Source: Aedoeadaptatus urinae | GTDB taxonomy: Bacteria > Bacillota > Clostridia > Tissierellales > Peptoniphilaceae | Direction: 5' to 3' | Length of the DNA: 64,000 nucleotides | NCBI RefSeq assembly: GCF_900155585.1 | Contig: NZ_LT707418.1 | Location: 310,001-374,000, forward strand | In this document: piece by piece, positions 33,041 through 42,033 of the stretch | How the letters are laid out: each line of letters opens with the position of its first letter | How positions within the stretch are numbered: the first letter of the stretch is position 1 | Notes under the pieces: generated by a model | Databases searched by the model: none | What the model was told of the DNA's origin: nothing | Seen by the model: the letters and a program-made list of their open reading frames with translations, nothing else | Translations under genes and position numbers: made by a program

Positions 33041-34939
33041 TTAAAATTCGTTTTCTACCAGTTCAAACACTTCATCGTAACCCGGTGCCGTAATCCTTTG
33101 CCATCTTCTCGGATCGTATTTTCTCTCCTTGATAATAACGCTATCTTTTTCCTCACCGGAATCAAATGAGAACATTATTTCTAATGCCTCCATATCCATA
33201 TAGAGAACACCGTCTTTAACAAAAGGCTTATTCTTGGGCCTAAAATATTCATAGGTCCCCTCTGGCGCGTAGTAAAGTTCGTCTGTGCTGATGACGAGAT
33301 TCTTCTCAGCGAAATACACGGCGAAAAACTCGTCTCCTTCACTAGGCCAGGCCACCACATACCAGGACGTACCGTCTCCGGTATCCTTACAATAAGTCGA
33401 GGGATCGCTGTATATGCCGGTAAGTCGATCTGCAGGTGTTTTGGGATCGGAAAAGTTTTTCACGCATAGCAAGTTCATCTCGCCGACGGGATAGTAATTG
33501 ACGCCGTCTTTTCGAATGACATTTACCGCACCTACGTCCTTGCCGTTGATGCGCACGTTGACGGACCCGCCCTTGTCTGCGGCGTCTTTTCCTTTTCCCG
33601 CTTTCACAAATTGGCGGCTCTTTTGATCGTAGTCGTAGGTCGTTTCTCTTTCCTTGCGCACGCCGCCGGTTTCGGACATTTCCAAGTAGGTTTCGTTATT
33701 GACGAAATGCTCGCCGATTTTATCGAAAATATCGATGTGGGAGGAAATATCCGGCTCGTAGACCTCGTTGTCCTTGACGCCATAGAGATAGCCCGTGCCG
33801 CCCGTAGTGAACAACTTTCTCAGATAGAGATAAGCATCTTTCCCCGCCGCCAAGAGATGGGGGTCGTCGTCAAATCTGTCTTCGTCCACATTGCGAACTT
33901 CCCGGGGCTGTAAATTTTCATCGATATAAATAAGCTTTAAGCCGTCACCATTCTGCACAATGGCGTAGGCGGCGAGCTTGCCGTTGTTGTCGTAGTCGTG
34001 AATCCACAAGCATTCCTTCCCGCTTTCGGTGGTGTAAATGGAGAAATTGTCCGCCGCAAATTGGCGAATGGCTTTTTCGTCATTACCGCTATCGGGCTTG
34101 CTCTTCTTTTCGGGCATATCGTTCAGATAACGGGAGGCGATTTGTTCGAAATTATCCTCGTTAAAATCCAGAACCTCTATAGGCTTTAGGCTGTTTCTGA
34201 AGTTCTCCATGTCCTGCGCATTAAAGGGCTCTTTGGTTTCCTCTACGATTTGAATCTTCGAAAACACATCACTTCCATCGGGATAAAGGTCACTGGGATA
34301 GGGCCTCCCTTCGCCGCCTGAGAAATCCACGTCATGGAGCGTGGCAAAGCCCTTGCCGTTGGCGGAATAACCGTAGTTGATCTTCAATACGCCGTCCACC
34401 ACATTGAGCTCGTAAATAGTGCCATCGAAGACGTCGTCGATGTAGAGCCTGCCGTCGGCGTCGGTGTAAAGGCCCGTGGATAAAATGCTTTGGGCATAAG
34501 GCTCCAAGGTGTTAAATGTGGCGTAGCTGCCGTCGGAGAAAAATTGCACGATACAGAAAATGTAGTTCTCCTCGATTCGATTGGAGATTATCAAGAGGGG
34601 AAAATTAAAATGTCTGTCGTCGTAAAATGTAAATCGGATATTCGGATCCATGGTCATGGACGTGACCCGTCGTTCCATGACGGAGTCACCCAGATCTTCC
34701 ACGAGATACGGCGCCTGCCCGGTTAGGATCTCGTCGTAAAGGGGGACCATGGCTTTTTTCATAACGCGCTTTTTGTAAAACTTCGTCTTCCCGACGGTGC
34801 CGTCAAACACGCTGTGAACCACGCGTTTCGGCACACTCCACTGCGGGTTGTAGCTCTGCCGCGGGATGGGGCTGCCCTTTCCGCTCACACAGCCTGTGAT
34901 CAAACAGAGCAAAAGAAAAATCGACAGGTAACGCTTCAT
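33041..34939 (-). CDS. Large lipoprotein of unknown function
   Basis: A 632-residue lipoprotein I do not recognise. The signal peptide ends in LITGC with lipidation at C17. The mature protein is rich in beta-strand, acidic and aromatic residues, without membrane segments. The last third has two stretches (VRINGKDVGAVNVIRKDGV and, later, PFVKDGVLYMDMEALEIMF) that look like the stalk repeats named after copper amine oxidase N-termini. Such repeats occur in many surface proteins of Firmicutes. The middle part resembles host-like YARHG/WG-type beta repeats only vaguely. It is transcribed alone between its terminator and that of rnfB. Confidence 0.75.
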   Translation of the reverse strand: MKRYLSIFLLLCLITGCVSGKGSPIPRQSYNPQWSVPKRVVHSVFDGTVGKTKFYKKRVMKKAMVPLYDEILTGQAPYLVEDLGDSVMERRVTSMTMDPNIRFTFYDDRHFNFPLLIISNRIEENYIFCIVQFFSDGSYATFNTLEPYAQSILSTGLYTDADGRLYIDDVFDGTIYELNVVDGVLKINYGYSANGKGFATLHDVDFSGGEGRPYPSDLYPDGSDVFSKIQIVEETKEPFNAQDMENFRNSLKPIEVLDFNEDNFEQIASRYLNDMPEKKSKPDSGNDEKAIRQFAADNFSIYTTESGKECLWIHDYDNNGKLAAYAIVQNGDGLKLIYIDENLQPREVRNVDEDRFDDDPHLLAAGKDAYLYLRKLFTTGGTGYLYGVKDNEVYEPDISSHIDIFDKIGEHFVNNETYLEMSETGGVRKERETTYDYDQKSRQFVKAGKGKDAADKGGSVNVRINGKDVGAVNVIRKDGVNYYPVGEMNLLCVKNFSDPKTPADRLTGIYSDPSTYCKDTGDGTSWYVVAWPSEGDEFFAVYFAEKNLVISTDELYYAPEGTYEYFRPKNKPFVKDGVLYMDMEALEIMFSFDSGEEKDSVIIKERKYDPRRWQRITAPGYDEVFELVENEF

Positions 34940-35012
34940 AACAACCTCCTCACTTTTACTTATTTACATTATAGCATGTTAAAAAATAAAAGCATCGGCG
35001 GTTTTTCGCACA

Positions 35013-35044
35013 TAAAAACAGCGCCGACGGGAGGTCGACACTGT
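35013..35044 (-). terminator. Terminator of the rnf operon
   Basis: A stem ACAGTGTCGAC/GTCGGCGCTGT (35018-35044, G-U tolerant) with CTCCC loop and TTTTTATG after it lies 20 bases after the rnfB stop. Confidence 0.8.
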
Positions 35045-35064
35045 TCTCTTCTCAAGACAAAATC

Positions 35065-36000
35065 TTAATGAACTTTGCTGTTGTCGTCTGCGGCGACGAC
35101 TTTTTCTTTTTCAGCTGCCTGTTGAGCGGCGGCTGCTTTCTTTTCTTCAGCAGCTTTCAATTTCTTTTGTCTTTCTTTTTCTTTCATTTTTTCAACCCGT
35201 TCGGGATATTCTACAAAGATGGCGCCGGTGGGGCACTTCGATGCGCAAATACCGCAGTTGATGCATTTCGAATAGTCGATCCTTGCCAAATTGTCTTCGA
35301 CGTGGATGGCGTCTTTCGGACAATTCCGTTCGCAAAGACCGCAAGCGATACATCCGATGGAGCAATTGGTGCGTACCACTTTGCCCGGATCGTGGGTCGA
35401 ACATTTAACTTCCGTTTGTTGTTTGTAGGGCATGAGGCCGATAATCTTCTTCGGGCAAATGTCGATACATTTTCTACATGCCACACATTTTTCCTTGTCG
35501 ACGGAAGCGATGCCATTTTTAACGTGGATGGCATCGAATTCACAGACGCTGACGCAGGTGCCGCCGCCTAAGCAGCCGGAAGCACAGCCCTTGGAGCCGC
35601 GAGCGTAATCGCCGATAAGGCGACAATCCACCATACCGCTATATTCGTATTTGTTTTTGGATTTGTCGCAGTCCCCTTGGCAACGAACGACGGCCACTTG
35701 TTTTTCCACATCGCCTGCCGCTTGTCCCATGATTTCTGCCACTTTTTCAGCCACTTCTTGCCCGCCGATGGCGCATCCGTTTACCGGTGCGTCGCCGGCT
35801 ACAATGGCGTTGGCCATCCCGGCACAGCCGGGGAAGCCGCAAGCCCCGCAGTTGGCGCCGGGCAGCGCATCTAATACATTGACGACGCGGGGGTCCATGT
35901 CGACGGCAAAAACCTTATCGGCAAAAGCCAACAAGACACCGAGCAGAAGACCCAACACGCCTAAAATAATAACCGCATAAATTACGTTTTGTGCATTCAC
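35065..36000 (-). CDS. rnfB: Rnf complex subunit B
   Basis: A 311-residue iron-sulfur protein with one N-terminal membrane anchor (about 5-25), the electron entry site for ferredoxin. The first cluster motif is NCGACGFPGCAGMA. C-terminal to it are ferredoxin-like motifs CVACRKCIDICP, CIACGLCERNCP and CINCGICASKCP, plus cysteines in KGCASGCLGGGTC. A Lys/Ala/Glu-rich tail of about 45 residues after the last cluster is unusual in length and probably disordered. Last gene of rnfCDGEAB. Confidence 0.95.
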   Translation of the reverse strand: MNAQNVIYAVIILGVLGLLLGVLLAFADKVFAVDMDPRVVNVLDALPGANCGACGFPGCAGMANAIVAGDAPVNGCAIGGQEVAEKVAEIMGQAAGDVEKQVAVVRCQGDCDKSKNKYEYSGMVDCRLIGDYARGSKGCASGCLGGGTCVSVCEFDAIHVKNGIASVDKEKCVACRKCIDICPKKIIGLMPYKQQTEVKCSTHDPGKVVRTNCSIGCIACGLCERNCPKDAIHVEDNLARIDYSKCINCGICASKCPTGAIFVEYPERVEKMKEKERQKKLKAAEEKKAAAAQQAAEKEKVVAADDNSKVH

Positions 36001-36012
36001 GTGAATCGCCCC

Positions 36013-36588
36013 CTATACTAATCCTTGGAATCCCATAAAGGCGATGGCCATTAAGCCGGCACTAATCAGCGCAATCGGGACACCTTGTAACGGTTTCGGA
36101 ATCGGCATGATTTCCATGCGTTCACGAAGTGCACTTAATAAAAGCAGCGCCAAGGTGAAACCTAAGGAAGCACCTAAACCGTTAATAATGGCTTCGAAAA
36201 GATTGAAATCACTTTGAATGTTCAAAACGGTGACACCCAGTACCATACAGTTGGTGGTAATCAAGGGTAAGAACACGCCCATGGCGGAGTACAATGAGGG
36301 AGATGATTTTTTAATAAACATTTCTACAAATTGTACCAAGGACGCGATAACGAGAATGAACACGATGGTTTGTAAGTATTCCAAGCCGAATACATTTAAG
36401 ACGAAATGTTGAAGCAACCAAGTAACCGCCGATGCAATGACGACGACGAAGGTAACGGCGACGCCCATGCCCGTTGCGGTTTCCGTCTTCGAGGAAACGC
36501 CCAGGAAGGGGCAGATCCCGAGGAATTTCGCGAAAATATAGTTGTTAACTAAAATGGTCGATATAAGAATCGTAATAATCGTTGACAT
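36013..36588 (-). CDS. rnfA: Rnf complex subunit A
   Basis: A 191-residue integral membrane subunit with six segments. LVNNYIFAKFLGICPFLGVS near the start carries the cysteine that, with one in RnfE, binds an intramembrane 2Fe-2S cluster; NCMVLGV holds the second. It is homologous to RnfE in inverted topology. Confidence 0.95.
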   Translation of the reverse strand: MSTIITILISTILVNNYIFAKFLGICPFLGVSSKTETATGMGVAVTFVVVIASAVTWLLQHFVLNVFGLEYLQTIVFILVIASLVQFVEMFIKKSSPSLYSAMGVFLPLITTNCMVLGVTVLNIQSDFNLFEAIINGLGASLGFTLALLLLSALRERMEIMPIPKPLQGVPIALISAGLMAIAFMGFQGLV

Positions 36589-36599
36589 AGTTTACCTCC

Positions 36600-37193
36600 C
36601 TACGCTCTTTTAGCCATGATGCCGCGGTAGAGGGCAATCAACAGACCTAAAAGGATAAATGCACCGGCGGGGGAAGTGAAAATTCCGATACCGGGATAGG
36701 ATTCAGGGAAGATTTGCATGTCTAAAAGCGTGCCGTGACCGAGTAATTCTCTGACCAGGGCCATAGACAACATGGCCAAAAGATAGCCGATGCCCGTTCC
36801 TAAACCATCGACGATAGAGGGAATAACTTTGTTTTGGTAAGCAAAGCCTTCCGCTTCACCTAAGATACAGCAGTTAACGACGATCAAAGGCAAGAAGATA
36901 CCTAATGCGTTGTAGATCGCAGGGCTGTATGCGTGCAGAACCATTTCAACTAAGGTTACAAAGGCTGCAATGACGACGATAAACGCCGGAATCCGAACGT
37001 TGTTCGGAATGAAGTTTCTTAACATACTGACGACGGCATTGGAACAGATCAACACGAAGGTTACCGCAACACCCATGGCGATGGCCGAGGAGACGGCGGT
37101 ACTGATGGCCAATACCGAACACAGGCCGATCATTTGCATAAAGATCGGATTGTTCTTGAAAATACTATTTGAAAAAACTTTTCCTAAATTCAT
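36600..37193 (-). CDS. rnfE: Rnf complex subunit E
   Basis: A 197-residue membrane subunit paired with RnfA. IFMQMIGLCSVLAIS and LIVVNCCILGEAEGFA supply the conserved cysteines. RELLGHGTLLDMQIFPESYPG (close to the end) is characteristic of RnfE/NqrD. Eleven bases separate it from rnfA. Confidence 0.94.
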   Translation of the reverse strand: MNLGKVFSNSIFKNNPIFMQMIGLCSVLAISTAVSSAIAMGVAVTFVLICSNAVVSMLRNFIPNNVRIPAFIVVIAAFVTLVEMVLHAYSPAIYNALGIFLPLIVVNCCILGEAEGFAYQNKVIPSIVDGLGTGIGYLLAMLSMALVRELLGHGTLLDMQIFPESYPGIGIFTSPAGAFILLGLLIALYRGIMAKRA

Positions 37194-37202
37194 GACTACC
37201 CC

Positions 37203-37784
37203 CTACTGTGCGCTGATTTCTTTGTAAGCGGGAAGAATGGAATTGATCCCATTGAGTACGGCGGTAGATGATATGGTCGCGCCACTGATCATCGGAATTT
37301 CATCTTCGGCTTTCGGATCTTTGTTTCCCTTCACTTCGCCGTTCTTATAGGACTTGCCTGCGAATTGTTCGAAGTAAGGCGATTCGGTAATTTGAGTACC
37401 GATACCGGGCGTTTCGGCATTTTGAATGTTTCTGAAACCGGCAATGGTTCCGTCATTTAAAAGGCCGATGGCATTGGTCATGGCGCCGCCATAGCCATTT
37501 GCCGTGTGATTGATACCGTAGCCGACGATTTCGTCGCCTTTTTTCGCTACGAAAACATCTTGAATGTCTTTGTATTTTTCGACGAGAGCCGCTTTTTTCG
37601 ATTCGTCCAGGGGCTCAAATGTATCGGCTTTGTCGCCGTAAATTTCTTGATAGGCTTGAACGGATTTTTCAAATTCGGCTTTGGCAATAACTTCAGAAGT
37701 AAAGCTGTTGACAACAGCCAATAGTCCTGCCGCTATAGCGGAGATAACCAGGAGGACAAGACCTGTTTTAAGATAATTTTTCAT
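37203..37784 (-). CDS. rnfG: Rnf complex subunit G, FMN-binding
   Basis: A 193-residue subunit with one N-terminal membrane anchor and an FMN_bind domain outside the membrane. The flavin is attached covalently to the threonine of SGATISS (about T170). ETPGIGTQITESPYFEQF is the other family signature. A flavin transferase (ApbE) is needed but not encoded in the window. Confidence 0.95.
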   Translation of the reverse strand: MKNYLKTGLVLLVISAIAAGLLAVVNSFTSEVIAKAEFEKSVQAYQEIYGDKADTFEPLDESKKAALVEKYKDIQDVFVAKKGDEIVGYGINHTANGYGGAMTNAIGLLNDGTIAGFRNIQNAETPGIGTQITESPYFEQFAGKSYKNGEVKGNKDPKAEDEIPMISGATISSTAVLNGINSILPAYKEISAQ

Positions 37785-38777
37785 TTACTTTGCCTCCCCA
37801 TATGCTTCCGTTTTTGTCAAACGTTCGATCAAGGGGCTTGCTACGTTCATAACCAGGATGGAGTAGGACACGCCTTCCGCCATATTGCCTTTCATACGAA
37901 TGACGGCCGTAATGATGCCGCAGCCGATGGCGAAAATAATCTTTCCCTTAACCCCTTGCGGTGTGGAGCTGTAGTCGGTCGCCATAAAGAATGCGCCGAG
38001 GAACAAGCCGCCGCCAAGAAGCTCGTAAGGAAGCAGGTCTGCGCTTAAGCCGAAGACCAAGAGGAAAACAGCCGTCGTCGCGATGTAGATGACGGGGATC
38101 TTCCAGTCGATGACCTTGCGTACCAATAAGTAGCAGGCGCCGATTAACAAGAGAATGGCGGATGTTTCACCGATGACCCCGCCGATGTTACCGATAAACA
38201 TATCTTTTAACGGAGGGAGGGCATCTAAGTGTTCGCCGGCCTTGATGATGTTAAGAGGCGTTGCTGCCGATGCGGCATCTGCGGTTTCAGCCACTTTAGC
38301 CATGGCAGGTGCCGTGTAGGTAGCCATGAGTGCGGGCCAGGACAGCATCGCCATGGCACGACCGGCCAGAGCCGGGTTGACGAAGTTGCCGCCGATACCG
38401 CCGAAGGCTTCCTTGACGATGACGATGGCAAAGATCGACGAAATGGCGGGCACGTACCAGGGCACACCTGCGGGCATGTTCATGGCGAGCAGGATGCCGG
38501 TAACAGCGGCGGATAAGTCGCCGATTTGAGATTCCTTTTTCGTTACTTTTTGGAAAATAAATTCACTGCCTACGCAGCAAACGAGGCTGATTAAATAAAT
38601 AATAAGTGCCTGCATTCCGAAGAAGTACACACTGCCGACGACAGCCGGTGCCATAGCGATGAGCACATCGCGCATAATCTTGGTGACCGAGTCGTTGGAA
38701 CGAATATGGGGCGCTAATTGTACGAAGCGTCCATCTCCTTGTAAACTAGGAGATTTGGTTTTTACATTGTTTTCCAT
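37785..38777 (-). CDS. rnfD: Rnf complex subunit D
   Basis: A 330-residue membrane subunit, with about nine segments, homologous to NqrB and thought to form the ion channel. ALAGRAMAMLSWP and GGVIGETSAILLLIGA are conserved; the latter is near the flavin site. The stop is immediately followed by the rnfG start. Confidence 0.95.
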   Translation of the reverse strand: MENNVKTKSPSLQGDGRFVQLAPHIRSNDSVTKIMRDVLIAMAPAVVGSVYFFGMQALIIYLISLVCCVGSEFIFQKVTKKESQIGDLSAAVTGILLAMNMPAGVPWYVPAISSIFAIVIVKEAFGGIGGNFVNPALAGRAMAMLSWPALMATYTAPAMAKVAETADAASAATPLNIIKAGEHLDALPPLKDMFIGNIGGVIGETSAILLLIGACYLLVRKVIDWKIPVIYIATTAVFLLVFGLSADLLPYELLGGGLFLGAFFMATDYSSTPQGVKGKIIFAIGCGIITAVIRMKGNMAEGVSYSILVMNVASPLIERLTKTEAYGEAK

Positions 38778-38789
38778 GACTACCTCCTA

Positions 38790-40115
38790 TTATTTACGGG
38801 CATTGGCGCGGACTTCGCGTTTAGCAAGCTTGGTCGATTCGCTTAAATAGCGTTTTGCGGGACACACAAAAGAGCAAATGCCGCATTCCATGCATTGATC
38901 CGCATGGTATTCCTGACATTTGTCAATTCGGTTTCTCAGAATCGAAGCGTTAATTCGCGTCGGATTAATGTTGGCCGGGCAGTGATCCACGCAACGACCG
39001 CATTGGATACAGGGGCCTTCCTTGGAATCGTCGATTTCGACGTCGGTAAAGGCTAATATGCCGGAGGTAGTCTTCGTGATCGGCGATGTGAAATCGAAAA
39101 TGGATTTGCCGGTCATGGGGCCGCCGCAAATGTATTCGATGACATTGTCTTTTACGCCGCAGTAGTCCAAAATATCTTGAACCGGCGTGCCGATGCGAAC
39201 CAAAAGGTTCTTCGGATGTTCGATGCCGGAGCCGGAAACGGTAATGATCCGTTCGATGGAGGGCATGCCCTTGGCGATTAAATCGTAATAGGCCTTCGAC
39301 GTTTGCACATTGGTTAAGAATACGCCCACGTCATTGGTAACGCCGTTTTGCGGAACAATACGACCGCAGACCGCTTCCGATTGCCGTTTGGAGTCCCCTT
39401 GAGGATATTTGGTCTTCATGGTAGCGACCTTTAAGGTCGGATATTTGGTTGCGACCATTTCGTTCGCCTTTTCAATGGCATCCGGTTTGTTTTGTTCGAT
39501 GGCCAGATAAGCTTCGTCCGTGTGATAAAGATCTTGGAACAGCTTTAAGGATGCGAACAATTCGTCGGCCTGTTCCAGCATCAAGCGGTGGTCACAGGTC
39601 AGGAAGGGTTCACATTCCGCCCCATTCAAAATAACGACATCCAGTGCAGGATCGTCGCTCTTCAGCTTTGCGTGAAGCGGGAAACCTGCGCCACCCATGC
39701 CGACGATACCGGCATTTTTTACCAGGGCGACAATGTCGTCAATGCTCATATCTTTGTAGTTTTCTACCGGTTTAACGGAAGGATCCATATCGTCCTTGCC
39801 GTCGTTTTCGATAACGACCATATCCGTGTACATACCGTTTGCTGCATAACCTTTTTCAATGGCTACTACATCGCCCGATACACTGCTATGTACGGCCGCG
39901 GAAATAAACGCGTCGGAATTACCGACAATTTGCCCTCTTAATACGTGATCGCCTACGGCAACAGTAGGCTTACACGGTGCACCGATGTGTTGGCTCATGG
40001 GAATACGGACCAACTTCGGCGAAGGCAGAACTTCAATTGCGACTCCTTCTGACAGCTCTTTGTGTTCATCAAAATGAACGCCGCCCACAGAAAAAGTGAG
40101 ATTCGTCTTTGCCAT
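38790..40115 (-). CDS. rnfC: Rnf complex subunit C, NADH-linked
   Basis: A 441-residue peripheral subunit that binds FMN and NADH. The glycine-rich GIVGMGGAGFPLHAKL marks the nucleotide site, and NGAECEPFLTCDHRLM is family-specific. Two 4Fe-4S motifs, CIQCGRCVDHCP and CMECGICSFVCP, lie in the last 80 residues. First gene of the operon, behind a promoter and a leader of about 100 bases. Confidence 0.96.
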   Translation of the reverse strand: MAKTNLTFSVGGVHFDEHKELSEGVAIEVLPSPKLVRIPMSQHIGAPCKPTVAVGDHVLRGQIVGNSDAFISAAVHSSVSGDVVAIEKGYAANGMYTDMVVIENDGKDDMDPSVKPVENYKDMSIDDIVALVKNAGIVGMGGAGFPLHAKLKSDDPALDVVILNGAECEPFLTCDHRLMLEQADELFASLKLFQDLYHTDEAYLAIEQNKPDAIEKANEMVATKYPTLKVATMKTKYPQGDSKRQSEAVCGRIVPQNGVTNDVGVFLTNVQTSKAYYDLIAKGMPSIERIITVSGSGIEHPKNLLVRIGTPVQDILDYCGVKDNVIEYICGGPMTGKSIFDFTSPITKTTSGILAFTDVEIDDSKEGPCIQCGRCVDHCPANINPTRINASILRNRIDKCQEYHADQCMECGICSFVCPAKRYLSESTKLAKREVRANARK

Positions 40116-40136
40116 TCTTTCACCCCTTGCATTCTA

Positions 40137-40224
40137 GGAAATGAATCGCCGGGCAAGCGTTTTTGCCTGCAACAAAACAGACCGCAACGATAGCTGCCTG
40201 TCCTCGGCTCTTCAGGTTTCATCC
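40137..40224 (-). ncRNA. Candidate structured leader of the rnf operon
   Basis: The transcript from the rnfC promoter can fold with a closing stem GGAUGAA/UUCAUUUCC (40224-40218 with 40145-40137). Inside lie two hairpins, GCAGC-UAUC-GUUGC (40197-40184) and GCAGGC-AAAAAC-GCUUGC (40170-40153). It matches no riboswitch consensus I know (not FMN, TPP, c-di-GMP or cobalamin). Whether it is regulatory is open. Confidence 0.35.
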
Positions 40225-40242
40225 TTCCCTATCTTATCAAAA

Positions 40243-40270
40243 TCATTATGAAAAATCTAGTATTTGTCAA
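40243..40270 (-). promoter_or_regulatory. Promoter of the rnf operon
   Basis: A perfect TTGACA (40270-40265), a 16-base spacer and TAATGA (40248-40243) on the minus strand, about 130 bases before the rnfC ATG. Confidence 0.6.
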
Positions 40271-40368
40271 AAACGAACGTATAAAATGCGGCCCCAATTC
40301 GCCTGCAACGGGGAAAATATAGGGCCGACACGGTTTTTGTTTTTTTTAAATTTTTCTAGTAAAAAATT

Positions 40369-40581
40369 TTATGAGGGAAAGATGCGGGTAATGATTTCCC
40401 CTCGCATCACGATGTCGCCTTCGCCGACCTCATAAACAATTTCTCCCGCCTCGGGAGAATGGACGGGCAAGGTCATCTTCATGCTCTCCATGGTTAAAAG
40501 CAATTGCCCTTTTGAAGCGTACTCGTGAGGCTTTAAATAAAGGCGAATAATTTTTCCCGGCAAGGGCGCACGCACAATCAC
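40369..40581 (-). CDS. Biotin carboxyl carrier domain protein
   Basis: A 70-residue stand-alone biotinyl domain. The biotinylated lysine is in the ESMKM motif at about K33, and the flanking glycines and prolines (APLPGKI, VGEGDIV) fit. GTG 40581 overlaps the stop of the carboxyltransferase gene and lies seven bases after GGAGG, so I prefer it to the ATG at 40596. It should carry the carboxyl group for the enzyme encoded upstream. Confidence 0.88.
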   Translation of the reverse strand: MIVRAPLPGKIIRLYLKPHEYASKGQLLLTMESMKMTLPVHSPEAGEIVYEVGEGDIVMRGEIITRIFPS

Positions 40582-41822
40582 GACAACACCTCCCATAATC
40601 TTTCTCTTAAATCCGTAGGCGTCAGGACTGCATCGACCAAGCCGCTTTTTTGCGCCGCCTCGGCGGACAGGTGCATGGATTTATAGCTCTCCAGGTTTTT
40701 ATTCGTTAAATGAAGGATGGTCATGGCAAGCTCCGCGCCCATGACACCGATACTCGCCTGCTTCAGCGCGAAGTAAGCGTCGGCACCCATTTCCTTACAT
40801 CCCATGGCCATGTAGGCGCCGCCGAGGACCTTGCCCACGACCACCGTCGCCTTCTTTTCTCGGTGGCGAAGGTAGGCATCGAGCATCCGCCTGCCGCCGC
40901 CGAGGACGTCTTCTTCCTCCGACTGTGTGCCCGGCAAAAAGCCCGGGGTGTCCGCCAAGCTGATGACGGGAAGATGAAAGCGCTCGGCGAGAGAGTAAAA
41001 GGCCGCCGCCTTCTCCGCCGCCCCTTTATCCAACACCCCCGCCGCCACGGATGGATTATTGGCAAAGATGCCGACTCGCATCCCCTTGATCCGCGCAAAA
41101 AGCGTGATGGCGGAAGGCGCCCATTCTCTCCAAAAAGAAATGGCGCTTTCCTCGTCGATGATGCCGCGGATCAGAGCTTCCATGCTCACCGAATCGCCGA
41201 CGGGCAAACTGTCCATTGCTGTCCCCTGCTTCTGTCTTAAAAAAGCCATGACGCGCCGGCAGTCCTCCGCCATCTCCTCTTCGTTGTCTGCGGGAAAATG
41301 AACCAGGCCCCGCTTCGCCCCTTCCTCGGCGCCGCCCATAGCCGAAAGCGTCGTCTCTTCGTAAATCGCCTTGGCGACGATCTTCGGCCCGGTGAGACAC
41401 AAGGCCGCCTGCCCCTTCACGGCGAAGACCATGTCGCAAAGCTCCGCCATGTAGGCCGCCGCGCCGACACAGGTTCCGTAGGATAAAAACAGCTTCGGTG
41501 TGTCCAAATTGTGCAGGGCGCGAAATACGGAGCCCGCCGCGGAAAGAGACAGCTGGCCGTCGCTCATGTCCGCCCCCGCCGACTGACAAAGGATCACCAA
41601 GGGCGCGCCTCCTTCCTTCGCAATAGCGACGGCACGCACCAAAGACTGCCCTTCAAAAAAGCCTAAGGCTCCGCCCTTTTTCGTCGGGTCGAAGGCCGCG
41701 ATGACCGTGGGCTTTTCCGCGATCTTTGCCGTGGCAACCGACACCGCCGATTGATTCTTTTCTATGAAATACAAGTTGTCCTCGTCCACAAGGGCTTCCA
41801 TTCTCTCCCCTGCATTCGTCAT
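40578..41822 (-). CDS. Acyl-CoA carboxyltransferase (PccB/MmdA-like, short)
   Basis: A 414-residue protein with two crotonase-like halves. The first half holds YGTCVGAAAYMAELCD and LTGPKIVAKA. The second holds SLADTPGFLPGTQSEEED and KVLGGAYMAMGCKEMGADAYFALKQ-type sequence ending in ASIGVMGAELA. These are the CoA- and biotin-side motifs of propionyl-CoA carboxylase beta and methylmalonyl-CoA decarboxylase alpha, which are usually about 510 residues. The N-terminal 90 residues are shortened. ATG 41822 follows GGAGGTG. No biotin carboxylase or membrane decarboxylase subunit is nearby, so direction and substrate remain open. Confidence 0.82.
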   Translation of the reverse strand: MTNAGERMEALVDEDNLYFIEKNQSAVSVATAKIAEKPTVIAAFDPTKKGGALGFFEGQSLVRAVAIAKEGGAPLVILCQSAGADMSDGQLSLSAAGSVFRALHNLDTPKLFLSYGTCVGAAAYMAELCDMVFAVKGQAALCLTGPKIVAKAIYEETTLSAMGGAEEGAKRGLVHFPADNEEEMAEDCRRVMAFLRQKQGTAMDSLPVGDSVSMEALIRGIIDEESAISFWREWAPSAITLFARIKGMRVGIFANNPSVAAGVLDKGAAEKAAAFYSLAERFHLPVISLADTPGFLPGTQSEEEDVLGGGRRMLDAYLRHREKKATVVVGKVLGGAYMAMGCKEMGADAYFALKQASIGVMGAELAMTILHLTNKNLESYKSMHLSAEAAQKSGLVDAVLTPTDLRERLWEVLS

Positions 41823-41849
41823 TGGATCCACCTCCGAAATCGTGATACA

Positions 41850-41879
41850 CAAAAAGCCGCACGAGAACGCGCGGCTTTC
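41850..41879 (-). terminator. Terminator after tRNA-Leu(CAG)
   Basis: AAAGCCGC/GCGGCTTT stem (41853-41878) with TTTTTG following on the minus strand, between the tRNA and the carboxyltransferase gene. Confidence 0.75.
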
Positions 41880-41881
41880 CT

Positions 41882-41968
41882 TGGTGCGGGAAAAGGGACT
41901 TGAACCCCCACGTGATGACTCACACATGATCCTGAATCATGCCTGTCTGCCGATTCCAGCATTCCCGC
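41882..41968 (-). tRNA. tRNA-Leu (anticodon CAG)
   Basis: An 87-nt class II tRNA with encoded CCA. Acceptor GCGGGAA pairs with TTCCCGC. The anticodon stem CATGA/TCATG encloses the loop TTCAGGA, giving CAG. The long variable arm and the GTTCAAG T loop are clear. Confidence 0.97.
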
Positions 41969-41980
41969 TCACGATAAATA

Positions 41981-42009
41981 ATTATAACATGGGTTAAAGC
42001 TATTGTAAA
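41981..42009 (-). promoter_or_regulatory. Promoter of tRNA-Leu(CAG)
   Basis: TTTACA (42009-42004), 17 bases, then a perfect TATAAT (41986-41981) on the minus strand, 12 bases before the tRNA. Confidence 0.8.
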
Positions 42010-42033
42010 TAAGAAATAAAACAACTTCGTCAT

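Noticed and set aside
40137-40224. FMN, c-di-GMP, cobalamin or glycine riboswitch before rnfC
   Set aside because: None of their conserved core sequences can be found; kept only as unclassified leader.
40349-40372. A/T-only inverted repeat at the end of the biotin carrier gene
   Set aside because: Stem contains only A-T pairs; too weak to call a terminator.
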